From GCA-020343675 sp964462945 (GTDB lineage Bacteria > Planctomycetota > Phycisphaerae > Sedimentisphaerales > Anaerobacaceae), in NCBI GenBank assembly GCA_964462945.1, contig CAYWZW010000005.1, positions 62,001 to 126,000 on the forward strand: a stretch of DNA of 64,000 nt. The letters are read 5' to 3'. The stretch's first letter is position 1. Each line of letters begins with the position of its first letter. The notes under the pieces are model-generated. The model was not told the origin of the DNA. It ran no database searches and was given only the letters and a program-made list of their open reading frames with translations. Shown here one piece after another: positions 53,998 through 62,694 of the stretch. A program made the translations under genes and the position numbers.

Positions 53998-54954
53998 GTG
54001 TCACGTGGAAGGATTTCGGGCAGTTGTATGGCTAAGCCTGTTGATCAGGGAGCCGGCCAGAAAACACCGGACCAACAGCAGAGAGACCGTCTCGATATGC
54101 CGAAGGGTAAGATCAGACGTGTCGAGAGCAGCCGTCTGATCTGCGGCGGCAATCTAATCATCGGCAGCTCCCACGATCGTGACCTGATTTATGTAGCTCC
54201 GTTGATGAGGCACTACTTCACCGACCGCAAGATCATGGAGACATGGCAATTATGCGAGGAATGTGGTATCAACACGATGATAGGGCCCGTCAACAGTCCC
54301 TACGCGTTCGGTGAGGATCCGACTATTCGCGTGTACAACCGTTACCGCAATGAGCTGGGGGGGCAAATTCAATGGATTGCCCAGACCTATCCCAAGACTA
54401 CTGACCTCACCAGCTCGATTCAAGCGGCCATTGATAACGGCGCCGTCGGCGCCTTTGTGCACGGCGGCATAGGGGATAACTGGGTCATGTATGACCGCGT
54501 GGATTTATTGGCCAAAGCGATTGAGTTCATCAGGCAAAACGGGCTGATTGCAGGCTGTGCATGCCACTCTCTTGAACTGCCGATGGCCCTGGAAGAGGCG
54601 GGCGTGGCAGTGGACTTCTATATGAAGACGCTGCACAGCGACAATTATTGGTCGGCCACTCCGCAAGCCCAACGCCCCGAGCGCGGGCTGCCGCCCCACG
54701 ACAACATGTGGTGTACCACGCCGAAGCAGACGATCGAGTTCATGAGAAACGTCAAGAAGCCGTGGATTGCCTTCAAAGTTCTTGCGGCAGGGGCTATTCA
54801 CCCGCGAGAAGGCTTCAAATTCGCATTTGAAAACGGAGCGGACTTCATTAATGTAGGCATGTTCGACTTTCAGGTTCGCCAGGACGCAATCATTGCATGT
54901 GACACCATCGCAGAAGTCAGGCGCAGCGGTCGCGCCCGGTCATGGATGGCATAG
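53998..54954 (+). CDS. TIM-barrel protein, aldo/keto-related, possibly 5'-truncated
   Basis: A 318-aa frame. From residue 34 the sequence has a TIM-barrel start as in planctomycete exported aldo/keto-like proteins: MPKGKIRRVESSRLICGGNL, IIGSSHDRDLIYVAPLMRHY, WQLCEECGINTMIGP, GAVGAFVHGG, GCACHSLELPMALEEAGVAV, and IAFKVLAAGAIHPREGFKFA. Homologues usually begin with a Tat signal; here residues 1-33 are unrelated, so the true start may be 54097 (MPKGK) or the 5' end is lost. No catalytic Tyr/Lys set of active aldo-keto reductases is evident. Function unknown. Confidence 0.7.
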   Translation: MSRGRISGSCMAKPVDQGAGQKTPDQQQRDRLDMPKGKIRRVESSRLICGGNLIIGSSHDRDLIYVAPLMRHYFTDRKIMETWQLCEECGINTMIGPVNSPYAFGEDPTIRVYNRYRNELGGQIQWIAQTYPKTTDLTSSIQAAIDNGAVGAFVHGGIGDNWVMYDRVDLLAKAIEFIRQNGLIAGCACHSLELPMALEEAGVAVDFYMKTLHSDNYWSATPQAQRPERGLPPHDNMWCTTPKQTIEFMRNVKKPWIAFKVLAAGAIHPREGFKFAFENGADFINVGMFDFQVRQDAIIACDTIAEVRRSGRARSWMA

Positions 54955-55023
54955 GACAACCCGCAGACGTCGGCTTGTGCCGCGGGCAAATAGAGCTGTT
55001 TTCGGCGCTTGCCTGAGTCTTGG

Positions 55024-55048
55024 CCGGTTGTTACCTGACAACAACCGG
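55024..55048. terminator. Hairpin A downstream of PA14 paralogue
   Basis: CCGGTTGTT and AACAACCGG form a perfect stem with a 7-base loop. It lies next to hairpin B. Confidence 0.6.
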
Positions 55049-55080
55049 GGCCCATGCCGAACAAGCCGGCATAGGCCCCG
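55047..55080 (-). terminator. Hairpin B downstream of PA14 paralogue
   Basis: Minus-strand GGGGCC-T-ATGCCG pairs with CGGCAT-GGGCCCC. About 60 bases past the stop of the 55.1-kb gene. The same element, less perfect, follows the 36.3-kb paralogue. It lacks a T-run, so termination or RNA-end protection is inferred. Confidence 0.6.
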
Positions 55081-55140
55081 AACTGATGCGAATCTAAATG
55101 TCGCGGAGGCAGGGTTGCTCTCCGCAGGGAGTCCCAAGGA

Positions 55141-57651
55141 CTAAGGAGCAGCGCTTGGCCGATACAGGCGGATGTCGTCGAAGTACATCTTGCCCGAGCC
55201 GCCTGCCACCGGGCTGTTCTTCGTGCCGAAACCAAGTGTAATCGTGTTGACATTGGTGAGGACGACACCCTGGTCGGCAAACGCCTTCAAATCGATGACC
55301 CACTCGGTCCATGTCGCGATCTGCGCCGCCTTCGGATCGGCATGATAGACCACCGCGTTTCCGTTGAGAGCCACATACATTCGCTCAGCGGCATTGGCCG
55401 GGTCGCCTCTAAACCACAGCGACAGCTTCGTCACGCCCTCCTCGGTCCAGTTACGCGGATAAACCAGCGTCAAGGTTGCCTCGGAGGTCTTGAGGTTGTT
55501 GTCGTAAGAATAGGGCATCGACTGGCTGCCGCCATGAACCACAGCCTGCTCGGCATAAGGCGGAAGATTGTTGCCGACGAGCGCTCCATTTGTCGTCGGG
55601 GTCGCAAATCCGTCTATCCACTTGTCGAATATCCTGTTGCTCGTAGCGGCGGGAGGATCAATGTCATTGTAGGTCTCGAAATCATCCACGAGCAGGAAAG
55701 CACCCGTTGAAAAGCTCCAGAGGCTGCCTTTACTGGTGGTCCCATCGGTGTTGACTTCATCGACACGCCAGTAGTACGTTGTATCCCAGGTGAGCTTGCC
55801 CGGATCGTAGCTCTCATTTCCGAGCGTCTTGCTGCCCTTGTACTCTGGCGAGGCCTTCGTCGCATTGGTGACGGCATCCGGATCCGTACCGAAGTACACC
55901 TCATGCGAAGCGGCCAGGTCGCCCGCATTCCAGGTCAGAAGAGTCGATGACAGTCTGGCGCCGACGATTCCGTTGGCCGGACTCGGGCTGTTGGCGCGCA
56001 GAGGCAACGAGAGCGCCGCCTGTGGAATGAGTTGCTTGGGTGTGGATGGGCTCGACCAGCGCAGCTCCGCTACGGCATCGCCACCGTTCTCATACATTTC
56101 CATCCGAATGCTATACGCATTCCCGGCGACAAGGTCAATGGTCCCTGCGTACTCGGTCGCGCCCTGATCTACCCAACCATTAACAAGCTGTTTACCATCC
56201 ACCCACAGGCGTACGCCGTCGTCGGCTCTGGGATAGAATGTGTAGGTCTCAGTAAAGGCCGCTTCCACTTCGCCGGTCCATCGGACCGAGAAGGTATCGG
56301 CACCCACCACCGGATCGGGAGCGCTGGTGCCCCAGTTGAAGTTGATCTGAGGATCGGTGCGGGTCAGCACGAGCGTGTCGAAGGCCATACCTCTGTAGTA
56401 CTGTCCTTTGACGCCTCCGGTGGTCTTTGCCGTCGTGAAGCTCCAGACGTCGCCCTTGTGCGTGGCAAGGGCATCGAACTCATCGACCCGCCAGTAGTAC
56501 GTTTTGGCCGCCTCAAGGGCAGCGGCAGGCTTATAGCTGGTCGTTCCCTGGGGCAGGCCCCCGGCGGCATTAGCGACCGTATCAGCACTGTCGCCGAAAT
56601 AGACGGTGTGCAACTTCGCGCCGAAGCCGGCCGTCCAGCTCAAAGTTGTGTCCAATGCGACGAATTTCGCGCCGTCAGCCGGGTTCGGATTGTAGGCCGT
56701 CCTGGACGGAATCCAGAAGCTCCAGACGGGTCCTTTGTATTTCGTCGTGCCGTTGGCCTCCACCTCATCAATTCGCCAGTAGTATGTCGTCCCCGGGACA
56801 AGACCGTCCGGATAAGGGAATCCCGGGAATCCGGCGATGAAAAACGTCCCGGTCTGGTTGCCGCGGAACGCAGCGGCGGTCCCGTCGTTCACGTCATCAA
56901 AATTGTCGCTGAAATAGACGTCGTGTGAGACCGCGGTCTCTCCCGCCGACCAGCTAGCGCTCACCCAGGTATCTGAGTAAACGGCGCCATCGGCGGGGTT
57001 GGGATCCGTCGCGAACTTGCTCGAAAACTCGACGTGCAGCAACGGCGCGGTAGCGGCGTCACTGTAGGAATCGGCGCATCGACTACCTGCCGAGGGGCTG
57101 GCGGGATTGTCGGCGAAGATCAGCACTAAGGCGTTGCCGCTGACCCAGCCGGACTGGTTGACTACCTCGTTAATAACAGCCGCGATGTTCGATGTCTTGT
57201 CCTTTTGGCCTACCGTGGTCCAGTTGACCGGGGCCCATACGACCTTGGCTGTGGTTCGAGGCCTGCCGGTAACATTATTATTGGCGCTGGTGAACGGAGC
57301 GGCATTGGGATTCCGTTCGCCGTCGATGAGAAGGCTGACGGCTAATGTGCCGTCTCTTATCTCATCAACCGCGAACTCGACATAGGCATTGACCACGTTG
57401 GCGCCCTTTGGAACCTTGACGTTCACGAAGCGCAGACCGATTACCTGCGGCGTGCCCTTGCCTGCATCTTCGTATGGCATTTCGAGATCGCTGCTGGTTA
57501 TGTACATCCCGCCGCCGTTGACGTACTCTTCGACGTCATCATCTTGGGTACCGATTCGGCCCTCCCAGGTCACGCCGCCAAGAGCGACGTTTGTGCCAGC
57601 CAGAGCCAGCACTGAAACAAAACAAGCGAAAAAACACAATTTCTGACACAT
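55141..57651 (-). CDS. Secreted Fn3-like / PA14 protein, paralogue of the 36.3-kb protein
   Basis: An 836-aa exported protein (signal peptide about 1-25). The N-terminal about 190 residues differ from the paralogue: a beta domain with VTWEGRIGTQDDDVEEYVNG, GLRFVNVKVPKGANVVNAYV and SAGSRCADSY, of the kind found in DNRLRE/disaggregatase-like modules rather than LamG. After that (about 215) it follows the paralogue closely: Fn3-like repeats with TTYYWRIDEVE, PA14 (GGVKGQYYRGMAFD, DDGVRLWVDGKQLVN), another Fn3-like repeat and the C-terminal jelly-roll CBM ending GKMYFDDIRLYRP. Start has AAGGAGG six bases upstream. Likely surface glycan binding. Confidence 0.88.
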   Translation of the reverse strand: MCQKLCFFACFVSVLALAGTNVALGGVTWEGRIGTQDDDVEEYVNGGGMYITSSDLEMPYEDAGKGTPQVIGLRFVNVKVPKGANVVNAYVEFAVDEIRDGTLAVSLLIDGERNPNAAPFTSANNNVTGRPRTTAKVVWAPVNWTTVGQKDKTSNIAAVINEVVNQSGWVSGNALVLIFADNPASPSAGSRCADSYSDAATAPLLHVEFSSKFATDPNPADGAVYSDTWVSASWSAGETAVSHDVYFSDNFDDVNDGTAAAFRGNQTGTFFIAGFPGFPYPDGLVPGTTYYWRIDEVEANGTTKYKGPVWSFWIPSRTAYNPNPADGAKFVALDTTLSWTAGFGAKLHTVYFGDSADTVANAAGGLPQGTTSYKPAAALEAAKTYYWRVDEFDALATHKGDVWSFTTAKTTGGVKGQYYRGMAFDTLVLTRTDPQINFNWGTSAPDPVVGADTFSVRWTGEVEAAFTETYTFYPRADDGVRLWVDGKQLVNGWVDQGATEYAGTIDLVAGNAYSIRMEMYENGGDAVAELRWSSPSTPKQLIPQAALSLPLRANSPSPANGIVGARLSSTLLTWNAGDLAASHEVYFGTDPDAVTNATKASPEYKGSKTLGNESYDPGKLTWDTTYYWRVDEVNTDGTTSKGSLWSFSTGAFLLVDDFETYNDIDPPAATSNRIFDKWIDGFATPTTNGALVGNNLPPYAEQAVVHGGSQSMPYSYDNNLKTSEATLTLVYPRNWTEEGVTKLSLWFRGDPANAAERMYVALNGNAVVYHADPKAAQIATWTEWVIDLKAFADQGVVLTNVNTITLGFGTKNSPVAGGSGKMYFDDIRLYRPSAAP

Positions 57652-58291
57652 AACAGTCCTCCTTCAAAAAAGAGACCAAAGATTAAGACGACCGATAATG
57701 AGTCCTGCCTTCACCACATTCCGTTCCTATTTGCCCAGGATAGTTTTCTGCGATTTGACACACCTCCTTTCTTCAAGAGCCAGCAGTCAGTTAAAAGGCA
57801 AGGATCATCACTCCGAACCATACGCATCCGGCGGTCGTAGCTTCGCCTTGTTGTACTGCCTCCTCCGGAAAGTTCCCAACAGACCAAGGAAGCTTCTCCC
57901 GTTTCAAAGCGGCAATTCTCGGGTGCCGGCTGATACGGGCACAAACATTACCATTTTTATATATACCGCAGTATCACTATGGGGTCAATAGGAAATGAAG
58001 AGAATGTGCATGTTCTTTTCATGGAATCCCGCAGAAATGTCTGAACAGCAAGGAGATATTATGGATTCCACAAGAGCCTGTCTGCCTTATTAGGTGGACG
58101 GGCCCTTTTGACAGATGGCAGCTCATACCCGCACGATGCATTTTTCTCTTACTGCTCGCCAGCAGCGGACGGTGGACGCCGGGACCTTTTGGAGAGGAAG
58201 ATGACAAACTATTTGCCCGCCGTTGTGCCTTCCGTTAGACTACTGTAAACAGTTGCAAGGTGCTATTGTCTGAGTTCTGAGTCTCTGAAGA
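57652..58291. other. Divergent promoter region, no gene seen
   Basis: Lies between the PA14 gene (leftward) and ettA (rightward). Small frames exist but none resembles a protein. A GC-rich inverted element at about 58090-58200 (GGGCCCTTTTGACAG) was noted without a clear fold. Confidence 0.45.
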
Positions 58292-59977
58292 ATGAGTGAC
58301 GGCGTGGAAAAGACCATCTATTCAATGATACGGGTCAGCAAGTCGTATCACAAAAGAGTGGTGCTGAAGGATATCTCCCTTTCCTACTTCTACGGTGCGA
58401 AGATCGGTGTCCTGGGGTTGAATGGGGCCGGGAAGAGTTCGCTTCTTCGTATCATGGCCGGCGAAGACCGGGAATATGACGGCCAAGCCCTGCTTTCTCC
58501 GGGATACACCCTGGGATTTCTCGAGCAGGAGCCTCGGCTCGATTCTGACAAGACCGTCAAGGCGGTTGTTGAAGAAGGCTTGCGCGCCGTTGTGGATCTC
58601 GTGAGGGAGTACAGCCAGATCAGCGACAAGTTTGCTGAATCCATGTCTGAGGACCAGATGAACCAGCTTCTGGAGCGTCAGGGCCTGTTGCAGGAAAAGA
58701 TCGATCATCTGAATGGATGGGACATTGAGCCGCGTTTGGAATTGGCCATGGATGCCCTCCGCTGTCCTCCAGGCGATGCTCCCATTCGTGTCCTTTCCGG
58801 CGGCGAAAAGAGGCGTGTGGGGCTCTGCCGGCTTCTGCTGCAGGAGCCGGATATCCTGCTGCTGGATGAGCCGACCAATCATCTGGACGCTGAGACGGTT
58901 GCGTGGCTCGAACGTCATCTTCAGCAATATCGTGGAACAGTCATTGCCGTAACGCATGACCGGTATTTCCTGGACCATGTCGCGGGCTGGATTCTGGAGC
59001 TGGATCGAGGGGTCGGCATTCCCTGGAAAGGGAACTATTCGTCCTGGCTTGAACAGAAACAGATACGCCTTCAACAGCAAGAGAAGAGCCAAACCGAGCG
59101 TCAGAAGACCCTGCAGCGGGAATTGGAGTGGATCCGTATGTCGCCCAAGGGCCGTCAGGCAAAGGGCAAGGCTCGCATCAATGCCTACGAAACACTCTTG
59201 AGCCGGGACAGCGAGAGACAGGAAAAGGACCTAGAAATCTATATTCCGCCCGGACCCCGTCTTGGGAACCTGGTGATCAAAGCGAAAGATGTGTCCAAGG
59301 CATACGGCGACCGTCTTCTCTTTGAGAACATGTCATTTGACCTGCCGGCCGGGGGCATTGTCGGTATCATCGGTCCGAACGGCGCAGGCAAAACGACGCT
59401 TTTCAAGATGATTATCGGTCAGGAGAAACCGGATTCCGGGACGATTGTCATCGGTGAGACAGTCCGTCTTGCCTACGTGGATCAGGACCGCGATACCCTT
59501 GACCCTGACAAGACCGTGTGGGAAGTGATCTCGGGGGGCCAGGATACGATCAGGCTTGGGAGAATCGACGTGAACTCCCGTGCCTATGTTTCGCGTTTCA
59601 ATTTCGCGGGAACGGACCAGCAGAAGAAGGTCACCGCCCTTTCCGGCGGCGAACGCAACCGTGTCCATCTTGCCTGCCTGCTCAAGGAGGGCGCTAATGT
59701 ATTGCTGCTGGACGAGCCAACCAATGATTTAGATGTCAATACCATGCGCGCCCTTGAAGAGGCGTTGGAACACTTCGTAGGCTGCGCTGTTGTGATCAGT
59801 CACGATCGATGGTTTCTCGACCGTATCGCGACACATATCCTTGCCTTTGAGGGGGACAGTGCGGTCCGGTGGTTTGAAGGCAACTACTCAGACTACGAGG
59901 CGGACAGAAGAAGAAGGCTTGGGGAGGCCGCGGATAAACCACACCGGATCAAATACAGGCGTTTGACACGAGGGTGA
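58292..59977 (+). CDS. ettA: ABC-F ATPase, EttA type
   Basis: A 561-aa cytoplasmic ABC-F protein, the length and linker of EttA. First ATPase: Walker A GLNGAGKSS (42-50), signature LSGGEKRR (168-175), Walker B LLLDEPTNHLD. Second: GPNGAGKTT (about 357), LSGGERNRVHLA, VLLLDEPTNDLD. The start reads EKTIYSMIRVSKSY, as in EttA (YTMNRVSK). It gates 70S initiation by binding the ribosomal E site in response to ATP/ADP. The ribosome site is weak; an AAGA lies just before the ATG. Downstream is a 1-kb gene-poor region. Confidence 0.95.
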   Translation: MSDGVEKTIYSMIRVSKSYHKRVVLKDISLSYFYGAKIGVLGLNGAGKSSLLRIMAGEDREYDGQALLSPGYTLGFLEQEPRLDSDKTVKAVVEEGLRAVVDLVREYSQISDKFAESMSEDQMNQLLERQGLLQEKIDHLNGWDIEPRLELAMDALRCPPGDAPIRVLSGGEKRRVGLCRLLLQEPDILLLDEPTNHLDAETVAWLERHLQQYRGTVIAVTHDRYFLDHVAGWILELDRGVGIPWKGNYSSWLEQKQIRLQQQEKSQTERQKTLQRELEWIRMSPKGRQAKGKARINAYETLLSRDSERQEKDLEIYIPPGPRLGNLVIKAKDVSKAYGDRLLFENMSFDLPAGGIVGIIGPNGAGKTTLFKMIIGQEKPDSGTIVIGETVRLAYVDQDRDTLDPDKTVWEVISGGQDTIRLGRIDVNSRAYVSRFNFAGTDQQKKVTALSGGERNRVHLACLLKEGANVLLLDEPTNDLDVNTMRALEEALEHFVGCAVVISHDRWFLDRIATHILAFEGDSAVRWFEGNYSDYEADRRRRLGEAADKPHRIKYRRLTRG

Positions 59978-61008
59978 GTCATTGGTTCTTTGTTCCGGCC
60001 TCTATCTGCTGGCAACCGAAAGAATAGCTGAAGCATACGATAGAGTGAATCGACAGGAAGACCTGCAAAAGCACGACACGGGTAAGCCCCAAGAGCAGTT
60101 GTTTGAATTTGCTCACCCTTGATTTTCGCCTAAAAACCTAGATTCCTTGTGTACCGGATTCACCTTCCTGATATGTGTCAATGTTCAATGACCGTTACGA
60201 TCTCTTGGGCAATGTTGGGGCGATCTTCGCCAGATCTGACAAATAAGGTCTATACAAATGTTGATCCTGTCTTGCGCCATGCGGTAGACAAAATACCGGT
60301 TGGTGACTGGTTGTGAAGGAACCATATTGCATCTACTCGACTGGTCACATGTCGCAGGTGTAAGCCATAGACCCAGAACCCAAAAAAGGCTGACAGTGTC
60401 TCCGCTGGCCAGCGCTTACGGCACGCATGTCGCCTCGCAATTACCCTTGTGTAACTTCGCCTTGTACCAGCGCGTCCTAACGAGCCAGGGCTCGATTCTC
60501 TCTGCACTCAGGGCCACATCGCAGATGCGGACGTCGTCGATCAGGTCAGACCAGAGCGCGCGCGTTAAGATCGGCACTACAATAAGAGTCGAATCGGCTG
60601 TTGCTTATTGTTGCGGTGGTCCAGACAGCGGCGTGGGCTCACAGGGGGGTGTCAGCATGAGGCGGTTTTCGGTAAGAAGAATATTTCCTCTGATAACACA
60701 AGCAACGAACAACTCTTATACGCTTCCGGCGAATCGCTCATTTTGCAACCAAATCGTTACTCGCGCAAGGTCCCCTGAAACAACAACTTAGCAGACAAGA
60801 CTGAAAATGCCTTTTGTCAATCAGAAGACCGAAAGTCTCGCTGTTATCCTCATCGACACGCACAAGCAAGATCTGAAAAAAGTGAACGAAATCACTGCGG
60901 GGTGTAACCGTTTTCGAGACCTCGCCACTATCCACATCAGAATCGTCCGCAGATTTGGAAATTGAGTTTTCAGGATAAAGAACCATTACCTTTGAAAGGA
61001 GCGAAAAA
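59978..61008. other. Gene-poor stretch containing a LamG fragment
   Basis: No intact gene. A short decayed LamG C-terminal end is present (listed separately). The start of the methyltransferase at 61009 has AGGAG upstream. Confidence 0.55.
60416..60604 (-). pseudogene. Decayed LamG C-terminal fragment
   Basis: The minus-strand frame between stop codons reads TRALWSDLIDDVRICDVALS and then AERIEPWLVRTRWYKAKLHK, ending at TAA (60418-60416). The core is the LamG closing strand (DDVRIxxxALSAEEI) seen in the other secreted proteins here. No start or upstream domain remains. Confidence 0.65.
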
Positions 61009-61962
61009 ATGTCAAAGAGAGTTACCGGGATTGTTGTTGCGGCCGTCGTGCTGGCAGCCATTGGATTCATCACGGCTCAAGAGAGCACGCCGGGACCGGC
61101 CGATGGACCCGGCCCGCAGGGTGGCCCTCCGCGATTCGGCCCCATGGGAGGCCCAATGGGCGTATGGATTGAAAACCTCACCCAAGCCTACGAGCAAAAG
61201 GACATGGAAAAGATCGGCCAGCTTATTGAGCAGATGAAACAACAAGGCCAGGGATTCGAAGGAAGGATGCGTGGTGGCGGCCCGCAAGGCATGCGCGGCC
61301 CCGGCGGTTTTGGACCGCGTGGGCCTCAGGCCAGTTCGCGGTTCGGCCCTGAGCTCACCACCGAGGGACAGTCCTTTTTCGACAGCCCTCCTTCCGGCAA
61401 GACAGCCGGCGAGAAGAAGATTCTGGCCGTGCTTGATGATATGGGCACGAATCAGCGAAGGGGGATGATGAATGTTTCGGTCGAAGACGGCAGATTACTT
61501 CGCCTCCTAACCGAGACAATTGGAGCCAGGCACGTCGTCGAAATAGGAGCATCCAACGGATACTCCGGCGTCTGGTTCTGCCTGGGCTTACAGAAAACAG
61601 GCGGCAAGCTGACCACTCACGAAATCGACGCCGGCCGGGCCTCGTTGGCTCGTGAAAACTTCAAGCGGGCTGATGTGGACAAGTTAGTGACGCTGGTTGA
61701 AGGTGACGCCCATGAGACGGTGACTAAGATCAAAGAACCGATCGACGTTCTGTTCCTGGATGCAGACAAAGAGGGATATCTGGACTACTTCAACAAGCTG
61801 CTCCCGCTGGTGCGCCCGGGCGGACTGATAGTAGCGCATAACATGAATCCCGGGCAGGCAGATCCGGCCTATGTCAAGACTATTACAACGAATCCGGACA
61901 TCGAGACGCTTCTGTTGCTCAGAGAGGGGGCCGGCGTGAGCGTCACACTCAAGAAACGGTAA
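61009..61962 (+). CDS. Exported O-methyltransferase-like protein with Gly/Pro-rich spacer
   Basis: A 317-aa protein. It opens with an N-terminal signal/anchor (about 1-24, KRVTGIVVAAVVLAAIGFIT), then a Gly/Pro/Met-rich spacer (about 25-120; many GGP/GP repeats). From about 150 it is a class I SAM methyltransferase of the O-methyltransferase 3 type: HVVEIGASNGYSGVWFCLGL (motif I), THEIDAGRASLARENF (motif post-I), and DVLFLDADKEGYLDYFNKLL. Motifs are complete enough for SAM binding. An exported methyltransferase is odd because SAM is cytoplasmic; the anchor may leave the domain in the cytoplasm. AGGAG precedes the start. Confidence 0.8.
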   Translation: MSKRVTGIVVAAVVLAAIGFITAQESTPGPADGPGPQGGPPRFGPMGGPMGVWIENLTQAYEQKDMEKIGQLIEQMKQQGQGFEGRMRGGGPQGMRGPGGFGPRGPQASSRFGPELTTEGQSFFDSPPSGKTAGEKKILAVLDDMGTNQRRGMMNVSVEDGRLLRLLTETIGARHVVEIGASNGYSGVWFCLGLQKTGGKLTTHEIDAGRASLARENFKRADVDKLVTLVEGDAHETVTKIKEPIDVLFLDADKEGYLDYFNKLLPLVRPGGLIVAHNMNPGQADPAYVKTITTNPDIETLLLLREGAGVSVTLKKR

Positions 61963-62058
61963 GGCAAACAAATGAAAGCTATTTCTACGGTGAAGAACTC
62001 GACGAGTTGTTCTTCTTAACAATTTTTAACACTCTTTCCAAGAGAAAGGAGACCAGAA

Positions 62059-62679
62059 ATGTTGACAAGAAAAACTATTTTGGGCGTTGTGGCTGCACTC
62101 ATTGTGGGGCTGCTATTGGTAAGCCAATCGCTGTCCCAGCCAGGGCAGCGTGGACAGACAGCAGGAGCAGCCGGTCCGCAGGGCCCACAAGGCCCACAGT
62201 TCCAGGGACGACAATTCGATCCGGCGCAGATGCGCCAGATGATGGAGCAGCGTATGAAGGAACAGCTTGGTGCTAATGACCAGGAGTGGAAAGTCCTCGG
62301 ACCTCGCGTGATGAAAGTCCAAGAACTCGGCCGGCAAACGGGAGGGGGTGGTCGTGGCGGAATGATGATGTTCGGCGGTCCGGGTGGACGGCGCGGCCAG
62401 CAGGGTGCCCAGCCTGGCGGTCCCGGTGGTGGGGGTCCAGGCGGCCAGCCCGGCGCCCCGCAAAGGGAGCTGACGGCCGTCGAGCAAGCCGCGGAGCAGT
62501 TGAGCACCTTGCTCGATAACACGGCGGCAGCGCCGGAAGACATCAAGAAGCAGCTCACGGCGCTGCGCGCAGCCAAAGAGAAGGCCAAACAGGAGCTCGC
62601 GGCGGCGCAGCAGGAGCTGCGAAAGTTAGCTACAGTGCGTCAGGAAGCCCAACTGGTGTTGATGGGTATGCTGGACTAA
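62059..62679 (+). CDS. Exported Gly/Pro/Gln-rich protein, unknown
   Basis: A 206-aa protein with a signal segment (about 5-26, KTILGVVAALIVGLLLVSQS) followed by low-complexity Gly/Gln/Pro stretches (GPQGPQGPQFQGRQ, GGPGGGGPGGQPGAP) around a short helical block (MRQMMEQRMKEQLGANDQEW). The last about 75 residues are an acidic/Gln-rich helix (AAQQELRKLATVRQEAQLVL). A GGAG site precedes the ATG. Such proteins occur next to secretion genes in planctomycetes; role not known. It lies 16 bases before a GspE-type gene. Confidence 0.6.
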   Translation: MLTRKTILGVVAALIVGLLLVSQSLSQPGQRGQTAGAAGPQGPQGPQFQGRQFDPAQMRQMMEQRMKEQLGANDQEWKVLGPRVMKVQELGRQTGGGGRGGMMMFGGPGGRRGQQGAQPGGPGGGGPGGQPGAPQRELTAVEQAAEQLSTLLDNTAAAPEDIKKQLTALRAAKEKAKQELAAAQQELRKLATVRQEAQLVLMGMLD

Positions 62680-62694
62680 GGCAGGGCGGGCCCG

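Noticed and set aside
60300..60791. 163-codon plus-strand frame after ettA
   Set aside because: It is antisense to the LamG fragment, lacks a ribosome site and shows no domain.
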